The notes under the pieces: generated by a model | Databases searched by the model: none | The model's input: the letters and a program-made list of their open reading frames with translations, nothing else | What the model was told of the DNA's origin: nothing | DNA from: Brachybacterium epidermidis | GTDB taxonomy: Bacteria; Actinomycetota; Actinomycetes; Actinomycetales; Dermabacteraceae | Direction: 5' to 3' | Assembly: GCF_015209585.1 (NCBI RefSeq) | Contig: NZ_JADEYR010000015.1 | Span: 1-64,000 of the forward strand | DNA length: 64,000 bases | Part shown: piece after piece, positions 1 through 7,728 of the stretch | Layout: every line of letters starts with the position of its first letter | Numbering within the stretch: the first letter of the stretch is position 1 | Translations under genes and position numbers: made by a program

Positions 1-1435
1 GGTCCACCTCGCGCGGCAGCACCCCGGTGGCGATCACGACGTCGTGGAAGCCCAGCAGGTCCTGCGCCGAGGGGCGCACCCCGAGCCGGATCCCCACCCC
101 CGCCGCCGCCAGGCGCGTGGGCCAGGAGCGCAGGGCCTGGGCGTAGTCCTCCTTGCCGGGGATGCGGGCCGCCATCCGCAGCTGGCCGCCCAGCTCGTCG
201 GTGGCCTCGAACAGGGTGACCACGTGCCCGCGCTCCGCCGCCGCCAGAGCGGCTTCCAGACCCGCCGGGCCGGCGCCCACCACCGCGACCTTCCGCTGCC
301 GGCGCTGCAGCACCGGGGTGAGCACCAGTTCCGTCTCCCGGCCGGCGCGCGGGTTCATCAGGCAGCTGGCCCGCTTGCCGTCGAACACCCTGTCCAGGCA
401 AGCCTGATTGCAGGCGATGCACGGCACGACCTGGGAGGCCCTGCCCTCGGTCAGCTTCCGCGGCAGGTGCGGATCGGCCAGCAGCGGGCGCGCCATGGAG
501 ATCAGATCCGCCTGACCGGCGGCCAGCACCTGCTCGGCCACCGCCGGGTCGTGGATCCGGTTGGAGGCGATCACCGGCACATCCACGTTCATCCGCAGCC
601 GCTCGGTGAGCGGTGCGAACGCGGCCCGCGGGACGGAGGTGACGATAGTGGGCACCCTCGACTCGTGCCAGCCGATGCCGGTGGACAGCACATCGACGCC
701 GCGCTCGACCAGGCCGCGGGCCAGCACCATGGTCTCCACCCAGTCCTGCCCCTCCGGCACCAGGTCCAGCAGGGAGATGCGGTAGCTGAGCAGGGCGTCC
801 GGCCCGATCGCCTCGCGCACGGCCTGGGCCACGGCCAGCGGGAAGGTCCGACGGGCCTCCGCACCGCGGCCCCACCGGTCGCGGCGACGGTTGGTGGCCG
901 GGGCCAGGAACTGGTTCAGCAGGTACCCCTCCGATCCCATCAGCTCCACCCCGTCATAGCCCGCCTCCACGGCACGGGCCGCGGCGGAGGCGAAGTCCTC
1001 GACGGTGCGCTGCACGCCTCGCCGGGTGAGGCGGCGCGCGCGGAAGGGCGACAGGGGCGAGCGGCCGGCCTGCGCGGAGGCCGCCAGCGGATGGAAGGCG
1101 TAGCGGCCGGCGTGCAGCAGCTGCAGCAGGATGCGGCCATCGGCCTCGTGGACCTCGCGGGTGATCACCCGGTGCCGCTCTGCGGTGCGCGCGTCGACCT
1201 GAGCGCCCCGCGGGGTCAGGCGGCCGGTGCGATTGGGGGAGTAGCCACCGGTGACGATCAGCCCCGCGCCGCCACGGGCGCGTTCGGCCAGGTAGGCCGC
1301 GAGCTTCTCGGCATCGGCGGGGGAGTCCTCCAGGCCCACGTGCATCGAGCCCATCACGATGCGGTTGCGCACCTCGAACCGCCCCAGGTCCAGCGGGGAC
1401 AGCAGGCGGGCATACCCGGGGCTCGCAGTGTGCAT
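1..1435 (-). CDS. fadH: NADPH-dependent 2,4-dienoyl-CoA reductase (FadH-type), 3' end outside window
   Basis: The enzyme belongs to the old-yellow-enzyme/FadH family, which reduces 2,4-dienoyl-CoA during beta-oxidation of unsaturated fatty acids using FMN, a [4Fe-4S] cluster and FAD. The N-terminal part is the TIM-barrel flavin domain (for example LLQLLHAGRY and DGVELMGSEGYLLNQF). Next comes the cluster ligand pattern CIACNQAC, then a Rossmann nucleotide motif VAVVGAGPAGLEAA. The reading frame stays open to the left edge, so roughly the last third of the FAD/NADPH part is missing. The start is the ATG at 1433-1435. No good Shine-Dalgarno is visible, but a CACAAT -10-like box lies close upstream, so a short leader is possible. 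It is divergent from the GNAT gene. Related trimethylamine dehydrogenases and enoate reductases share the architecture, so the exact substrate is inferred. Confidence 0.85.
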   Translation of the reverse strand, partial: MHTASPGYARLLSPLDLGRFEVRNRIVMGSMHVGLEDSPADAEKLAAYLAERARGGAGLIVTGGYSPNRTGRLTPRGAQVDARTAERHRVITREVHEADGRILLQLLHAGRYAFHPLAASAQAGRSPLSPFRARRLTRRGVQRTVEDFASAAARAVEAGYDGVELMGSEGYLLNQFLAPATNRRRDRWGRGAEARRTFPLAVAQAVREAIGPDALLSYRISLLDLVPEGQDWVETMVLARGLVERGVDVLSTGIGWHESRVPTIVTSVPRAAFAPLTERLRMNVDVPVIASNRIHDPAVAEQVLAAGQADLISMARPLLADPHLPRKLTEGRASQVVPCIACNQACLDRVFDGKRASCLMNPRAGRETELVLTPVLQRRQRKVAVVGAGPAGLEAALAAAERGHVVTLFEATDELGGQLRMAARIPGKEDYAQALRSWPTRLAAAGVGIRLGVRPSAQDLLGFHDVVIATGVLPREVD

Positions 1436-1476
1436 GTCGCGATTGTGCCAGGCGGGCGGGGAGAAATTGGCGTGCA

Positions 1477-1494
1477 CACGGCGGGCCCGCCGTG
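1477..1494. promoter_or_regulatory. Perfect 18-bp palindrome in a divergent promoter region
   Basis: CACGGCGGGCCCGCCGTG is a complete palindrome lying between the divergent starts at 1435 and 1508. Its position suits an operator for either gene, but it is very GC-rich and could be chance in this genome. No regulator gene is adjacent. Confidence 0.3.
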
Positions 1495-1507
1495 GTCGAC
1501 TTTCCCC

Positions 1508-2599
1508 ATGCACATCACGATCCGCCCCCTGGACCTCTCCTCCGACGCGGAGCTGGAGCAGTACGGGGCCGTCAGCACGGCCTCCGACGACGCCAGCTAC
1601 GGCGGCCACGAGGAGCGGACCCTTGACCAGATGCGCACCCTGTACCGCGACACCCCGTACTGGCGGCAGCAGCGGTACATCGCCCTGGTGGAGCAGATGG
1701 CCGGAGGCAGCAGCGTGGTGGGCACCGCCTCGCTCCTGTTCCCCCTGACGGAGAACCTCGAGACGGTGCACCTCGGCATCACCACCCATCCCGCCTTCCG
1801 CGGGCAGGGGATCGCCACGGCGATGCTGGAGCAGGCCCTGGCCCCGGCGATCCACGGCTCGGACCGCACGCTCGTCACCGCATGGGGAGAGATCCCTGCG
1901 CACGGCGAGGTCGACGATCCTGCGCTGCCCGTGAACCGTCTCGCGGCTCGCCTGGGCCTGAGCCGCAGGAATGTCTCCGTGTGCCGGCTGCTGCCACTGC
2001 CGATCGAGGACTCCCTGCTCGATGCGCTCGAGGAGGAGTCCCGGCAGAAGCGGGGCGGGTACCGCATCGAGCTGTGGGAGGACCAGGTGCCCCAGGAGCA
2101 CCTGGGGGCCTACGGGCAGCTGCTGCGTCAGATGGCGCTCGATGAGCCCGACGAGGACGTCGAGGAAGAACCGGCCGAGTACACCCCCGAGCGGATCCGC
2201 CTCATGGAGCAGCGCCGACGCGAGAGCGGCGGGCGTGCCCTGACCGCCGTGGCCGTGGCACCGGACGGCTCCATCGTCGGCAACTCCGAGGTGCACGTCC
2301 AGACTGCGCCCGGCACCACCATCGCCTGGCAGGAGAACACCCTGGTCATGCCGGAGCACCGTGGCCATGGCCTGGGTCTCGCCCTCAAGGTGGCCACCCA
2401 CCGCCTGCTGAGCAGTGAGCTGCCGGAGGTGCGGTCCCTGGTCACCTTCAACTCGCATGTGAACCCGTGGATGATCGGGATCAACGAGCGGCTGGGGTAC
2501 CGGATCGCCTTCCGCGAGATCGCCCTCCAGGGCCGTCCTGACCTTTCCGACGGGCTGCTGGCGCGAGTGCCGCACGAGACTGCGATCGGCCCCACCTGA
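1508..2599 (+). CDS. Tandem-domain GNAT N-acetyltransferase
   Basis: A 363-residue protein with two GNAT folds in a row. The first (about residues 1-165) has the acetyl-CoA loop region THPAFRGQGIATAMLEQAL; the second (about 175-355) has MPEHRGHGLGLALKVAT. GNAT enzymes transfer an acyl group from acyl-CoA to an amine; the two-domain layout resembles mycothiol synthase-like actinobacterial GNATs, but nothing identifies the acceptor. The frame is open far upstream because of high GC. I chose the ATG at 1508 because homology-like sequence begins there and the upstream part overlaps the divergent reductase. No strong ribosome-binding site is visible. Cytoplasmic. Confidence 0.75.
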   Translation: MHITIRPLDLSSDAELEQYGAVSTASDDASYGGHEERTLDQMRTLYRDTPYWRQQRYIALVEQMAGGSSVVGTASLLFPLTENLETVHLGITTHPAFRGQGIATAMLEQALAPAIHGSDRTLVTAWGEIPAHGEVDDPALPVNRLAARLGLSRRNVSVCRLLPLPIEDSLLDALEEESRQKRGGYRIELWEDQVPQEHLGAYGQLLRQMALDEPDEDVEEEPAEYTPERIRLMEQRRRESGGRALTAVAVAPDGSIVGNSEVHVQTAPGTTIAWQENTLVMPEHRGHGLGLALKVATHRLLSSELPEVRSLVTFNSHVNPWMIGINERLGYRIAFREIALQGRPDLSDGLLARVPHETAIGPT

Positions 2600-2716
2600 G
2601 CAGGTGCCTCCCGGTCGGGGCTCGGGGCCCGCACCTCGCCGAGGGCGCTGCTGGCCGCGCTCCTGTACATCATGCCGATGGTCGCGATCCGCACGGTCCG
2701 GTGCCACCATGGGCGC

Positions 2717-3241
2717 ATGAGCGAGAACACCGCCTCCGCCGCATCCGATGACGCCCAGTCCCGGGCGGTGACCGCCTCCCGTGAGATCAACGCTCCTGCC
2801 GTGCGCATCTTCGAGCTGATCGCCGACCCGTCTCATCAGCCCCGCTGGGATGGCAACGACAACCTGCGTGAAGCCGCCGAGGGTCAGCGTGTCCACGCCG
2901 TCGGCGACGTGTTCGCGATGACCCTCACCAAGGGCAAGGTGCGCGAGAACCACGTGGTGGCCTTCGAGGAGGGCCGGGAGATCGCCTGGATGCCCGCCTC
3001 CCAGGGGGAGCAGCCGGCCGGTCACCGCTGGGGCTGGCGCCTCACCCCGCTCGCGGACGACGTGACCGTGGTGGAGCACATCTACGACTGGTCCCAGCTG
3101 ACCGACGAGAGCCGCTTCGACAGGGCCCGCTCCACCACCGCCGAGATGCTGATGGCCTCGATCGACAGGCTCGCGGAGCTCGCCGAGAGCGGCGGCGCCG
3201 GGCACCTCGACCCCGACGGCGGCACCGGCACGGTGGCCTGA
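2717..3241 (+). CDS. SRPBCC-family (polyketide cyclase/START-like) protein
   Basis: A 174-residue protein. After a short polar N-terminus it starts the typical SRPBCC helix-grip fold with SREINAPAVRIFELIADPSHQ, continues with RENHVVAFEEGREIAWM and GWRLTPLADDVTVVEHIYDW, and ends in a long C-terminal helix. Such proteins bind hydrophobic ligands; no catalytic residue is predictable. The ATG at 2717 is preferred over the upstream ATG at 2672 because the family fold begins shortly after it. It precedes a DUF1992 gene on the same strand with a 23-bp gap. Confidence 0.75.
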   Translation: MSENTASAASDDAQSRAVTASREINAPAVRIFELIADPSHQPRWDGNDNLREAAEGQRVHAVGDVFAMTLTKGKVRENHVVAFEEGREIAWMPASQGEQPAGHRWGWRLTPLADDVTVVEHIYDWSQLTDESRFDRARSTTAEMLMASIDRLAELAESGGAGHLDPDGGTGTVA

Positions 3242-3264
3242 GCCTGCATGGTGGTGGCGCTTCC

Positions 3265-3765
3265 GTGACGTCCGGTGACCCGTTCCGGCCCGAGGACCCG
3301 GACCCGTTCCGGCCCGAGGACCCGGTCGATGCCGCGATCGCCCGCGGGGACTTCGACGACCTCGCGCTCGCCGGCAAGCCCCTGCGCCTGCCCTCGCGGC
3401 ACGACCCGGACTGGTGGATCAAGCAGCGCATAGACGGGGAGGACGTGGACCGCGACGCGCTGCTGCCGGTGGTGATGCTGCTGCGCCGGGAGTACGAGCG
3501 GCGCGAGGAGACCTTGGCCGTGCTGTCCACCGAACAGGAGGTGCGCGAGTACGCCGAGGACTACACGCGGAGGGTCCGGGACGACCGCCTGCGCAGCCCC
3601 ATGGCCCGCATGCTCGCCCCCGAGATGGATCCCGAGCAGGCGGTGGCCCGGTGGCGGGAACTGCGTGCCGAGGCAGATCGAGCGCAACCGCCCGTTGCGC
3701 AGGCCGGTGATCAGGTGCCACGGCAGCGTCGCCGCTGGTGGTATTTCGGGCGTCGTTCCCGCTGA
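3265..3765 (+). CDS. DUF1992 (DnaJ-homologue-like) protein
   Basis: A 166-residue protein starting at GTG 3265. The core VDAAIARGDFDDLALAGKPL followed by WWIKQRIDGED and a long charged helix ending in VARWRELRAEAD is characteristic of DUF1992, a small domain of unknown role sometimes labelled DnaJ homologue subfamily C member 28. The N-terminus carries an exact in-frame duplication (DPFRPEDP twice) encoded by a 24-bp tandem repeat, so the length of this leader may vary between strains. The C-terminus is arginine-rich (RQRRRWWYFGRRSR), suggesting nucleic acid or membrane contact, which is inference. Confidence 0.8.
   Translation: MTSGDPFRPEDPDPFRPEDPVDAAIARGDFDDLALAGKPLRLPSRHDPDWWIKQRIDGEDVDRDALLPVVMLLRREYERREETLAVLSTEQEVREYAEDYTRRVRDDRLRSPMARMLAPEMDPEQAVARWRELRAEADRAQPPVAQAGDQVPRQRRRWWYFGRRSR
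3277..3324 (+). repeat. 24-bp exact tandem duplication inside the DUF1992 gene
   Basis: Two adjacent identical 24-bp units, each beginning GACCCGTTCCGG, at 3277-3300 and 3301-3324. The unit length is a multiple of three, so the reading frame is kept and eight residues (DPFRPEDP) are duplicated. Confidence 0.95.
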
Positions 3766-3849
3766 GACGGCACGACTGGGCGTACGGGGTCCCGGCGCGC
3801 CGGCAGGATCCTTGGCCAGGATGTCGACACCGGAACAGCGGCCATCGGC

Positions 3850-4542
3850 TCAGGGCCTCTGCGTCGACACCTGCACGCCGCCCCGGCTGGCGCGCACCCA
3901 CCACAGCTGGCCGGAGCCGGTGACGCTCACGGACCCGTCCGCGGCCTTCGCCAGGGCGGTGTCCTCGTCGATCGCGACCGCATCCCCGCACAGTCCCGCC
4001 TCGACGGCGCGGACGATCCGGCCCAGGGTGCCCGCCTGGGCGGCGTGCGCATCCACCGACCACGGCACCAGGCCCAGACCGGGTCGGAACGTGAGCTCGT
4101 CCAGGCCCTCGGACCACTCCTGCGGGCACACCTCGATGCCGCCCAGCCGGTACCCGCCCACCTGGGCGTTGGCGGAGGCGACGGCCGCCCCGGCGGAGAA
4201 CCCGAGGTAGGGCACACCGCCGCTCACCCGCTCACGCAGCAGATCGGCATGCGGATGCAGGGAGTCCATGTACTGCGGGGTGGGGCCACCGGCGACCACG
4301 ATCGCACCCGCGGTGCGGATCTCCTCGGCCACCGGGCCGCCGTCCAGGGGAACCACCCGCACGTCCGCCTCGAGGGGCTCGAGCAGCTCCAGATAGTCCC
4401 ACGCGAACTGCGCAGCGATCTCGGCGGTGCCCGCATTGAGCATGGCGACGTGCCCCGTCATGCCCTGGCATGCCTCCAGGAAGGGGGAGATGGTGGTGGG
4501 CCGTGTGGACGTCGGGCCGCCGCCGGCCAGGACGATGCTCAT
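3850..4542 (-). CDS. Peptidase S51 / type 1 glutamine amidotransferase-like protein
   Basis: A 230-residue cytoplasmic protein. It starts MSIVLAGGGPTS, has IVVAGGPTPQYM in the middle and the nucleophile elbow LGFSAGAAV with Ser116, the arrangement of the S51 family (dipeptidase E, cyanophycinase). S51 enzymes cleave Asp-X bonds; the exact substrate cannot be read from the sequence. A later VPWSVDAHAAQAGTLGR segment may supply the catalytic His. It converges with the DUF1992 gene and is divergent from the small DoxX-like gene. Confidence 0.75.
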   Translation of the reverse strand: MSIVLAGGGPTSTRPTTISPFLEACQGMTGHVAMLNAGTAEIAAQFAWDYLELLEPLEADVRVVPLDGGPVAEEIRTAGAIVVAGGPTPQYMDSLHPHADLLRERVSGGVPYLGFSAGAAVASANAQVGGYRLGGIEVCPQEWSEGLDELTFRPGLGLVPWSVDAHAAQAGTLGRIVRAVEAGLCGDAVAIDEDTALAKAADGSVSVTGSGQLWWVRASRGGVQVSTQRP

Positions 4543-4631
4543 GCAGGAAGGCTACGGCAGTGATTCCGGGCGCAGGCAGTACGCTTCGACAATCAGAGCG
4601 GCAGGTCCGCGCCCCCACACATCGGAGTTCC

Positions 4632-5024
4632 ATGCTCGGCCCAGCGAGCCCTTCCCGCCCCGGTGCGCCGCGCACCACTATCTTCCTGACGATGCTGCTC
4701 GGAGCGGCCGGCATCATGCACGCCGTGCGCCCAGAGCCGTTCGACAGCATCGTCCCGCGGGCACTGCCCGGATCGCCTCGCGCCTACACCTATGCCTCCG
4801 GCCTGGCCGAGGTCGCCACGGCCGCTCTGATCGCGGTGCCCCGCACCCGGAGGCTGGGCGGCCTGGCCGCGGCGACGCTTTTCGTGGCGGTGTTTCCCGC
4901 CAATGTGCAGATGGCGATCGACTGGCGGAGAAAGCCGCCCAGGATGCGGGCGATCGCCCTTGGCAGGCTGCCGCTGCAGGGAGTGCTCATCGCGCAGGCG
5001 CTGCGCGTGGCCCGCCGCGGCTGA
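4632..5024 (+). CDS. Small DoxX-like integral membrane protein
   Basis: A 130-residue protein with about four hydrophobic segments: TTIFLTMLLGAAGIMHAVRP, a stretch containing YASGLAEVATAALIAVP, GGLAAATLFVAVFPANVQMA and LPLQGVLIAQALRVA. The GIMHAVRPEPFD and PANVQMA motifs occur in DoxX/YkgB-like membrane proteins of actinobacteria. Function is unknown; DoxX proteins have been tied to redox homeostasis in mycobacteria. The ATG at 4632 begins just ahead of the first membrane helix; longer versions of the frame would be divergently overlapping the S51 gene. Confidence 0.6.
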   Translation: MLGPASPSRPGAPRTTIFLTMLLGAAGIMHAVRPEPFDSIVPRALPGSPRAYTYASGLAEVATAALIAVPRTRRLGGLAAATLFVAVFPANVQMAIDWRRKPPRMRAIALGRLPLQGVLIAQALRVARRG

Positions 5025-5157
5025 CCCCGTTCCTCTCCGCAACACCTATGTGTACACAAAGCAATGGCAATCTCGCCGCTGTCGTGGCCGGGGTCGCGCG
5101 TCCGGTGAAGAAGCTGCCCCGCTCGGCGCGAGACCGTGTGCTCGGCCAGCAGGGCCA

Positions 5158-5718
5158 TCACCCACGCAGCACGGGATCGCTGCTGCCCCGGATGCGGTCC
5201 ATGACGATGAAACCACCGGTATCGATCCAGTAGCGCCGCTTCGGCACGTCCGCTCCCGCGTTGCGTACGTCCTCCAGCTCACCCCCGCATCGCTCGATCG
5301 TCCGGATCGAACCGAGGTTGTCGTCATCGCACGTCACCAGGGCGCGCTCCACCCCCGCCTGGGCCAGCCGGGCCAAGGACTGGCGCAGGATCTCGGTGGC
5401 ATGCCCTCGGCGGCGGAACGGGGGAGCCACCGCGTAGCCGACGTGACCACCGACCTCGCGCAAGAAGTCGGTCAGCGCGTAGCGGACGGAGGTGCGGCCG
5501 ACGATGACGCCGTCGACCTCGGCCACCAGGAAGTCAGCGCGCACCCGGCCGGGAGGAAGATCGACGCCTCGGGACTCGCGCGTGACCTGCTCGAGCACGG
5601 CGCCCCAGTCCTCACCCTCGGCGAGCAGGAACTCGAAGTTCTCCTCCAGCATCTGCGCGTGAATGCCACGCAGCGCAGTTTCGTCCTCGTGGCGGGGGGG
5701 GCGCAGTTCGAGCGTCAT
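5158..5718 (-). CDS. GNAT N-acetyltransferase (RimJ/RimL-like)
   Basis: A 186-residue single-domain GNAT. Starting MTLELRPPRHEDETALRGI, it shows the acetyl-CoA motif VGYAVAPPFRRRGHATEIL and the later VERALVTCDDDNLGSIRTIE that is common in this branch. It should acetylate an amino group; no substrate is suggested. I set the start at the ATG at 5716-5718, where the family N-terminus begins. The frame stays open upstream into the 18-bp tandem array, which would otherwise add a meaningless (RTVAST)n leader. It converges with the DoxX-like gene. Confidence 0.8.
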   Translation of the reverse strand: MTLELRPPRHEDETALRGIHAQMLEENFEFLLAEGEDWGAVLEQVTRESRGVDLPPGRVRADFLVAEVDGVIVGRTSVRYALTDFLREVGGHVGYAVAPPFRRRGHATEILRQSLARLAQAGVERALVTCDDDNLGSIRTIERCGGELEDVRNAGADVPKRRYWIDTGGFIVMDRIRGSSDPVLRG

Positions 5719-5792
5719 CCGCAGAATGCTAGTCGTGCTGCCGGAAGGCTTCGTGAATCGCCATGACGTCACGACGCGGGTTGTCACCTCAC

Positions 5793-5936
5793 GGGTCGAC
5801 GCCACCATACGAGTCGACGCCACCGTGCGAGTCGGCGCCACCGTGCGGGTCGACGCCACCGTGCGAGTCGACGCCACCGTGCGGGTCGGCTCCACCGTGC
5901 GGTTCGACGCCACCGTGCGAGCCGACGCGGCGACGT
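5793..5936. repeat. 18-bp tandem repeat array (8 copies)
   Basis: Eight head-to-tail copies of a roughly 18-bp unit (consensus GTCGACGCCACCGTGCGA) spaced exactly 18 bp apart, at about 5796, 5814, 5832, 5850, 5868, 5886, 5904 and 5922. Copies differ at one to three bases. The array lies upstream of the minus-strand GNAT gene and next to the inverted repeat at 5942-5976. The intergenic stretch 5719-6039 holds nothing else that I recognise. Confidence 0.9.
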
Positions 5937-5941
5937 CGCCG

Positions 5942-5976
5942 CAGTTGGCGGAATCCACCCCGCATACCGCCAACTG
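5942..5976. repeat. Inverted repeat of the GCAGTTGGCGGAATC family, copy 1
   Basis: CAGTTGGCGG (5942-5951) and its exact complement CCGCCAACTG (5967-5976) flank a 15-nt loop. The first 15 bases from 5941, GCAGTTGGCGGAATC, recur at 59792-59806, where they again form an inverted repeat beside a tandem array. It lies downstream of the amidohydrolase gene and could act as a transcript hairpin, but there is no U-tract. Confidence 0.8.
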
Positions 5977-6039
5977 TTCACCCCTCGAGCCTCAATAGCG
6001 GGGGACACCACAACTCAGGGGTCGCTGTGTCATGGCGGC

Positions 6040-7629
6040 TCAGCCCGCCGCGACCCGCCCCGCCACCACCGTGGCCAGCACGCGTGCCTCCCGCAGGCGC
6101 TGCGCGGCCTCGCGGGCCGCGGCATCGACCATCACCCCGTCGGCCCCGAGGGGCACGTCCTCGAACACGTCCTGCTCCAGCAGCACCACATCGGCCCTGC
6201 CGCCGACAACGAGCCCTCCCACCCCGTCAGTCGATGCTGCCAGCGCCTCGCGCGGCTGCAACTGCTGACGGGGCAGCCACCCCTCGCGCTCGTCGGCGCT
6301 GCGGTGCACGGCGGCGGCCATCGCCAGCCACGGGTCCAGCGGCGCCACCGGGGCGTCGGAGCCGAGCACCAGCTCCACCCCCGCATCCAGCAGATCCCGT
6401 AGGCGGTACGCCTGATCGGTGCGGTCGTGCCACAGCTCCTCGGTGGGATCGCGGTCATCGAGCAGATGGGCCGGTTGGACCGAAGCGGCCACCCCGAGGC
6501 GGGCCATCCGATCCACGTCCTGGTCGCTCAGCATCTGCGCGTGCTCCACTCGGGCCGGGACCCCGGCTCGCTCGATCGCCTCCAGCGCCACCCCGGCAGC
6601 CGCGTCGCCGATCGCGTGCACCGCGGCGCGCAGGCCCAGGCCCTTCGCGCGGCGCAGCGCGGCCACCAGCTCCTCCGGCTCCCAGGTGAGCACCCCGTGC
6701 CCGACCGGGCCGTGCCCCCCGGCGTAGGACGTGCGGGTGTAGGCGGTGTGGGAGCCGAGCGCGCCGTCCAGGATCCCCTTCAGCGGACCCATTTCCACCA
6801 GGCTCTTCCCTGCGGGGCCGGGCGCGTCCAGCACCACGCCCGTCGGACCCGGCACGAAGTCGAGGTCCTCGGTGTACACGCCGGTGCGCACCCGCAGTGA
6901 GCTGCCCAGCCGCTGCCAAGTCTCCCACACCCGGCCCCATTCCATGTCGACCAGGCCCACCACACCGCGTTCAAGGGCCTGACGCTGCAGCATCGCCATG
7001 CCCGTGGCGACCTGCGCCCCGACCCCGGGGAGGGCGGGCATGAGCGAGACCAGGTCGAACCACTCGTCCTCGCCCACCACCCCGTCCCGCGGGGGTGCAC
7101 CGAGGGCCCGCAGCGCCGCTGAGTTCATCCAGGCGTGGTGGGCGTCTCCGCCGATCAGCACCGTGGGCACCTCACCGGTCACCTCATCCAGCATCGGTAC
7201 TGTGGGCGGCACCAGCAGGTCCACCAGCCGGTGCCCGAACCCCACCAGTGCCTCTTCGCGGCGACGACCGGTCTCCTGCCGCCGGGCCAGCTCCTGCTGC
7301 ACCAGGGACAGAATCGCTGACGCGCTCCCCGCGCCGGTGGTGTCCAGCCGCGAATGGGCCTGCGCCAGCTGACTGGAATGCACGTGCTGGTCCCACAGGC
7401 CCGGGATCGCGATCGCGCCGCCGCCGTCGAGCACCTCCTCGCCGGACCGACGGGCCAGGCGATCACCGATCTCGACGATCACGCCGCCGGTGATACGCAC
7501 GTCGGTGACGTGCACATTCATCGGGGAGGTCGCGGCGGCGCCGGCCCCTGAGCCCACGGCGGCGCCGGCCCCCGAGCCCGCGGCGGCGCCGGCCGCCGGT
7601 TCGCGCACTCGCACCTGTCTGATCAGCAC
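6040..7629 (-). CDS. YtcJ-like metal-dependent amidohydrolase
   Basis: A 529-residue TIM-barrel amidohydrolase of the YtcJ type. Metal-ligand motifs are visible in order: GLWDQHVHSSQL (HxH), IGGDAHHAWMNS, the lysine region PLKGILDGALGSHTAYT, LRAAVHAIGDAA, and VLGSDAPVAPLDPW near the end. These enzymes hydrolyse C-N bonds of small amides; the substrate is unknown. The GTG at 7629 gives the normal start MLIRQVRV, but residues 11-36 are an Ala/Gly/Ser insertion encoded by a 24-bp direct repeat. Family sequence resumes at VTDVRITGGVIVEIG. It is divergent from the ABC exporter operon. Confidence 0.85.
   Translation of the reverse strand: MLIRQVRVREPAAGAAAGSGAGAAVGSGAGAAATSPMNVHVTDVRITGGVIVEIGDRLARRSGEEVLDGGGAIAIPGLWDQHVHSSQLAQAHSRLDTTGAGSASAILSLVQQELARRQETGRRREEALVGFGHRLVDLLVPPTVPMLDEVTGEVPTVLIGGDAHHAWMNSAALRALGAPPRDGVVGEDEWFDLVSLMPALPGVGAQVATGMAMLQRQALERGVVGLVDMEWGRVWETWQRLGSSLRVRTGVYTEDLDFVPGPTGVVLDAPGPAGKSLVEMGPLKGILDGALGSHTAYTRTSYAGGHGPVGHGVLTWEPEELVAALRRAKGLGLRAAVHAIGDAAAGVALEAIERAGVPARVEHAQMLSDQDVDRMARLGVAASVQPAHLLDDRDPTEELWHDRTDQAYRLRDLLDAGVELVLGSDAPVAPLDPWLAMAAAVHRSADEREGWLPRQQLQPREALAASTDGVGGLVVGGRADVVLLEQDVFEDVPLGADGVMVDAAAREAAQRLREARVLATVVAGRVAAG
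7534..7597. repeat. 24-bp direct repeat inside the amidohydrolase N-terminus
   Basis: About 2.7 copies of a 24-bp unit beginning GGCGGCGCCGGCCC, at 7534, 7558 and 7582. Read on the minus strand it encodes the Gly/Ala/Ser-rich insert (residues about 12-33). Unit length keeps the frame. Confidence 0.9.
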
Positions 7630-7652
7630 CGATCCAGGCTACCCAGCCCCGC

Positions 7653-7672
7653 ACCATGACACCCGTCATGGT
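7653..7672. promoter_or_regulatory. Perfect 8-4-8 inverted repeat, candidate operator
   Basis: ACCATGAC-ACCC-GTCATGGT lies between the divergent amidohydrolase and ABC transporter genes, 57 bp upstream of the latter. A second smaller dyad, GTCACGACGTGAC, overlaps its right end (7671-7683). The geometry suits a dimeric regulator, possibly the NarL-type response regulator encoded in the same operon, which is inference. Confidence 0.5.
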
Positions 7673-7728
7673 CACGACGTGACCGCGGTGCCTGGGACCG
7701 GACGCCCCGGGGCGGAAGGCTGGTCCCC

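Noticed and set aside
5049-5058. TGTGTACACA palindrome between convergent genes as a regulatory site
   Set aside because: Only ten bases, between two gene ends where an operator has no obvious target; chance is likely.
5793-5976. Possible CRISPR array
   Set aside because: Units of 18 bp are directly adjacent with no spacers, and no cas gene is in the window. The same applies to the 19-bp and 23-bp arrays.
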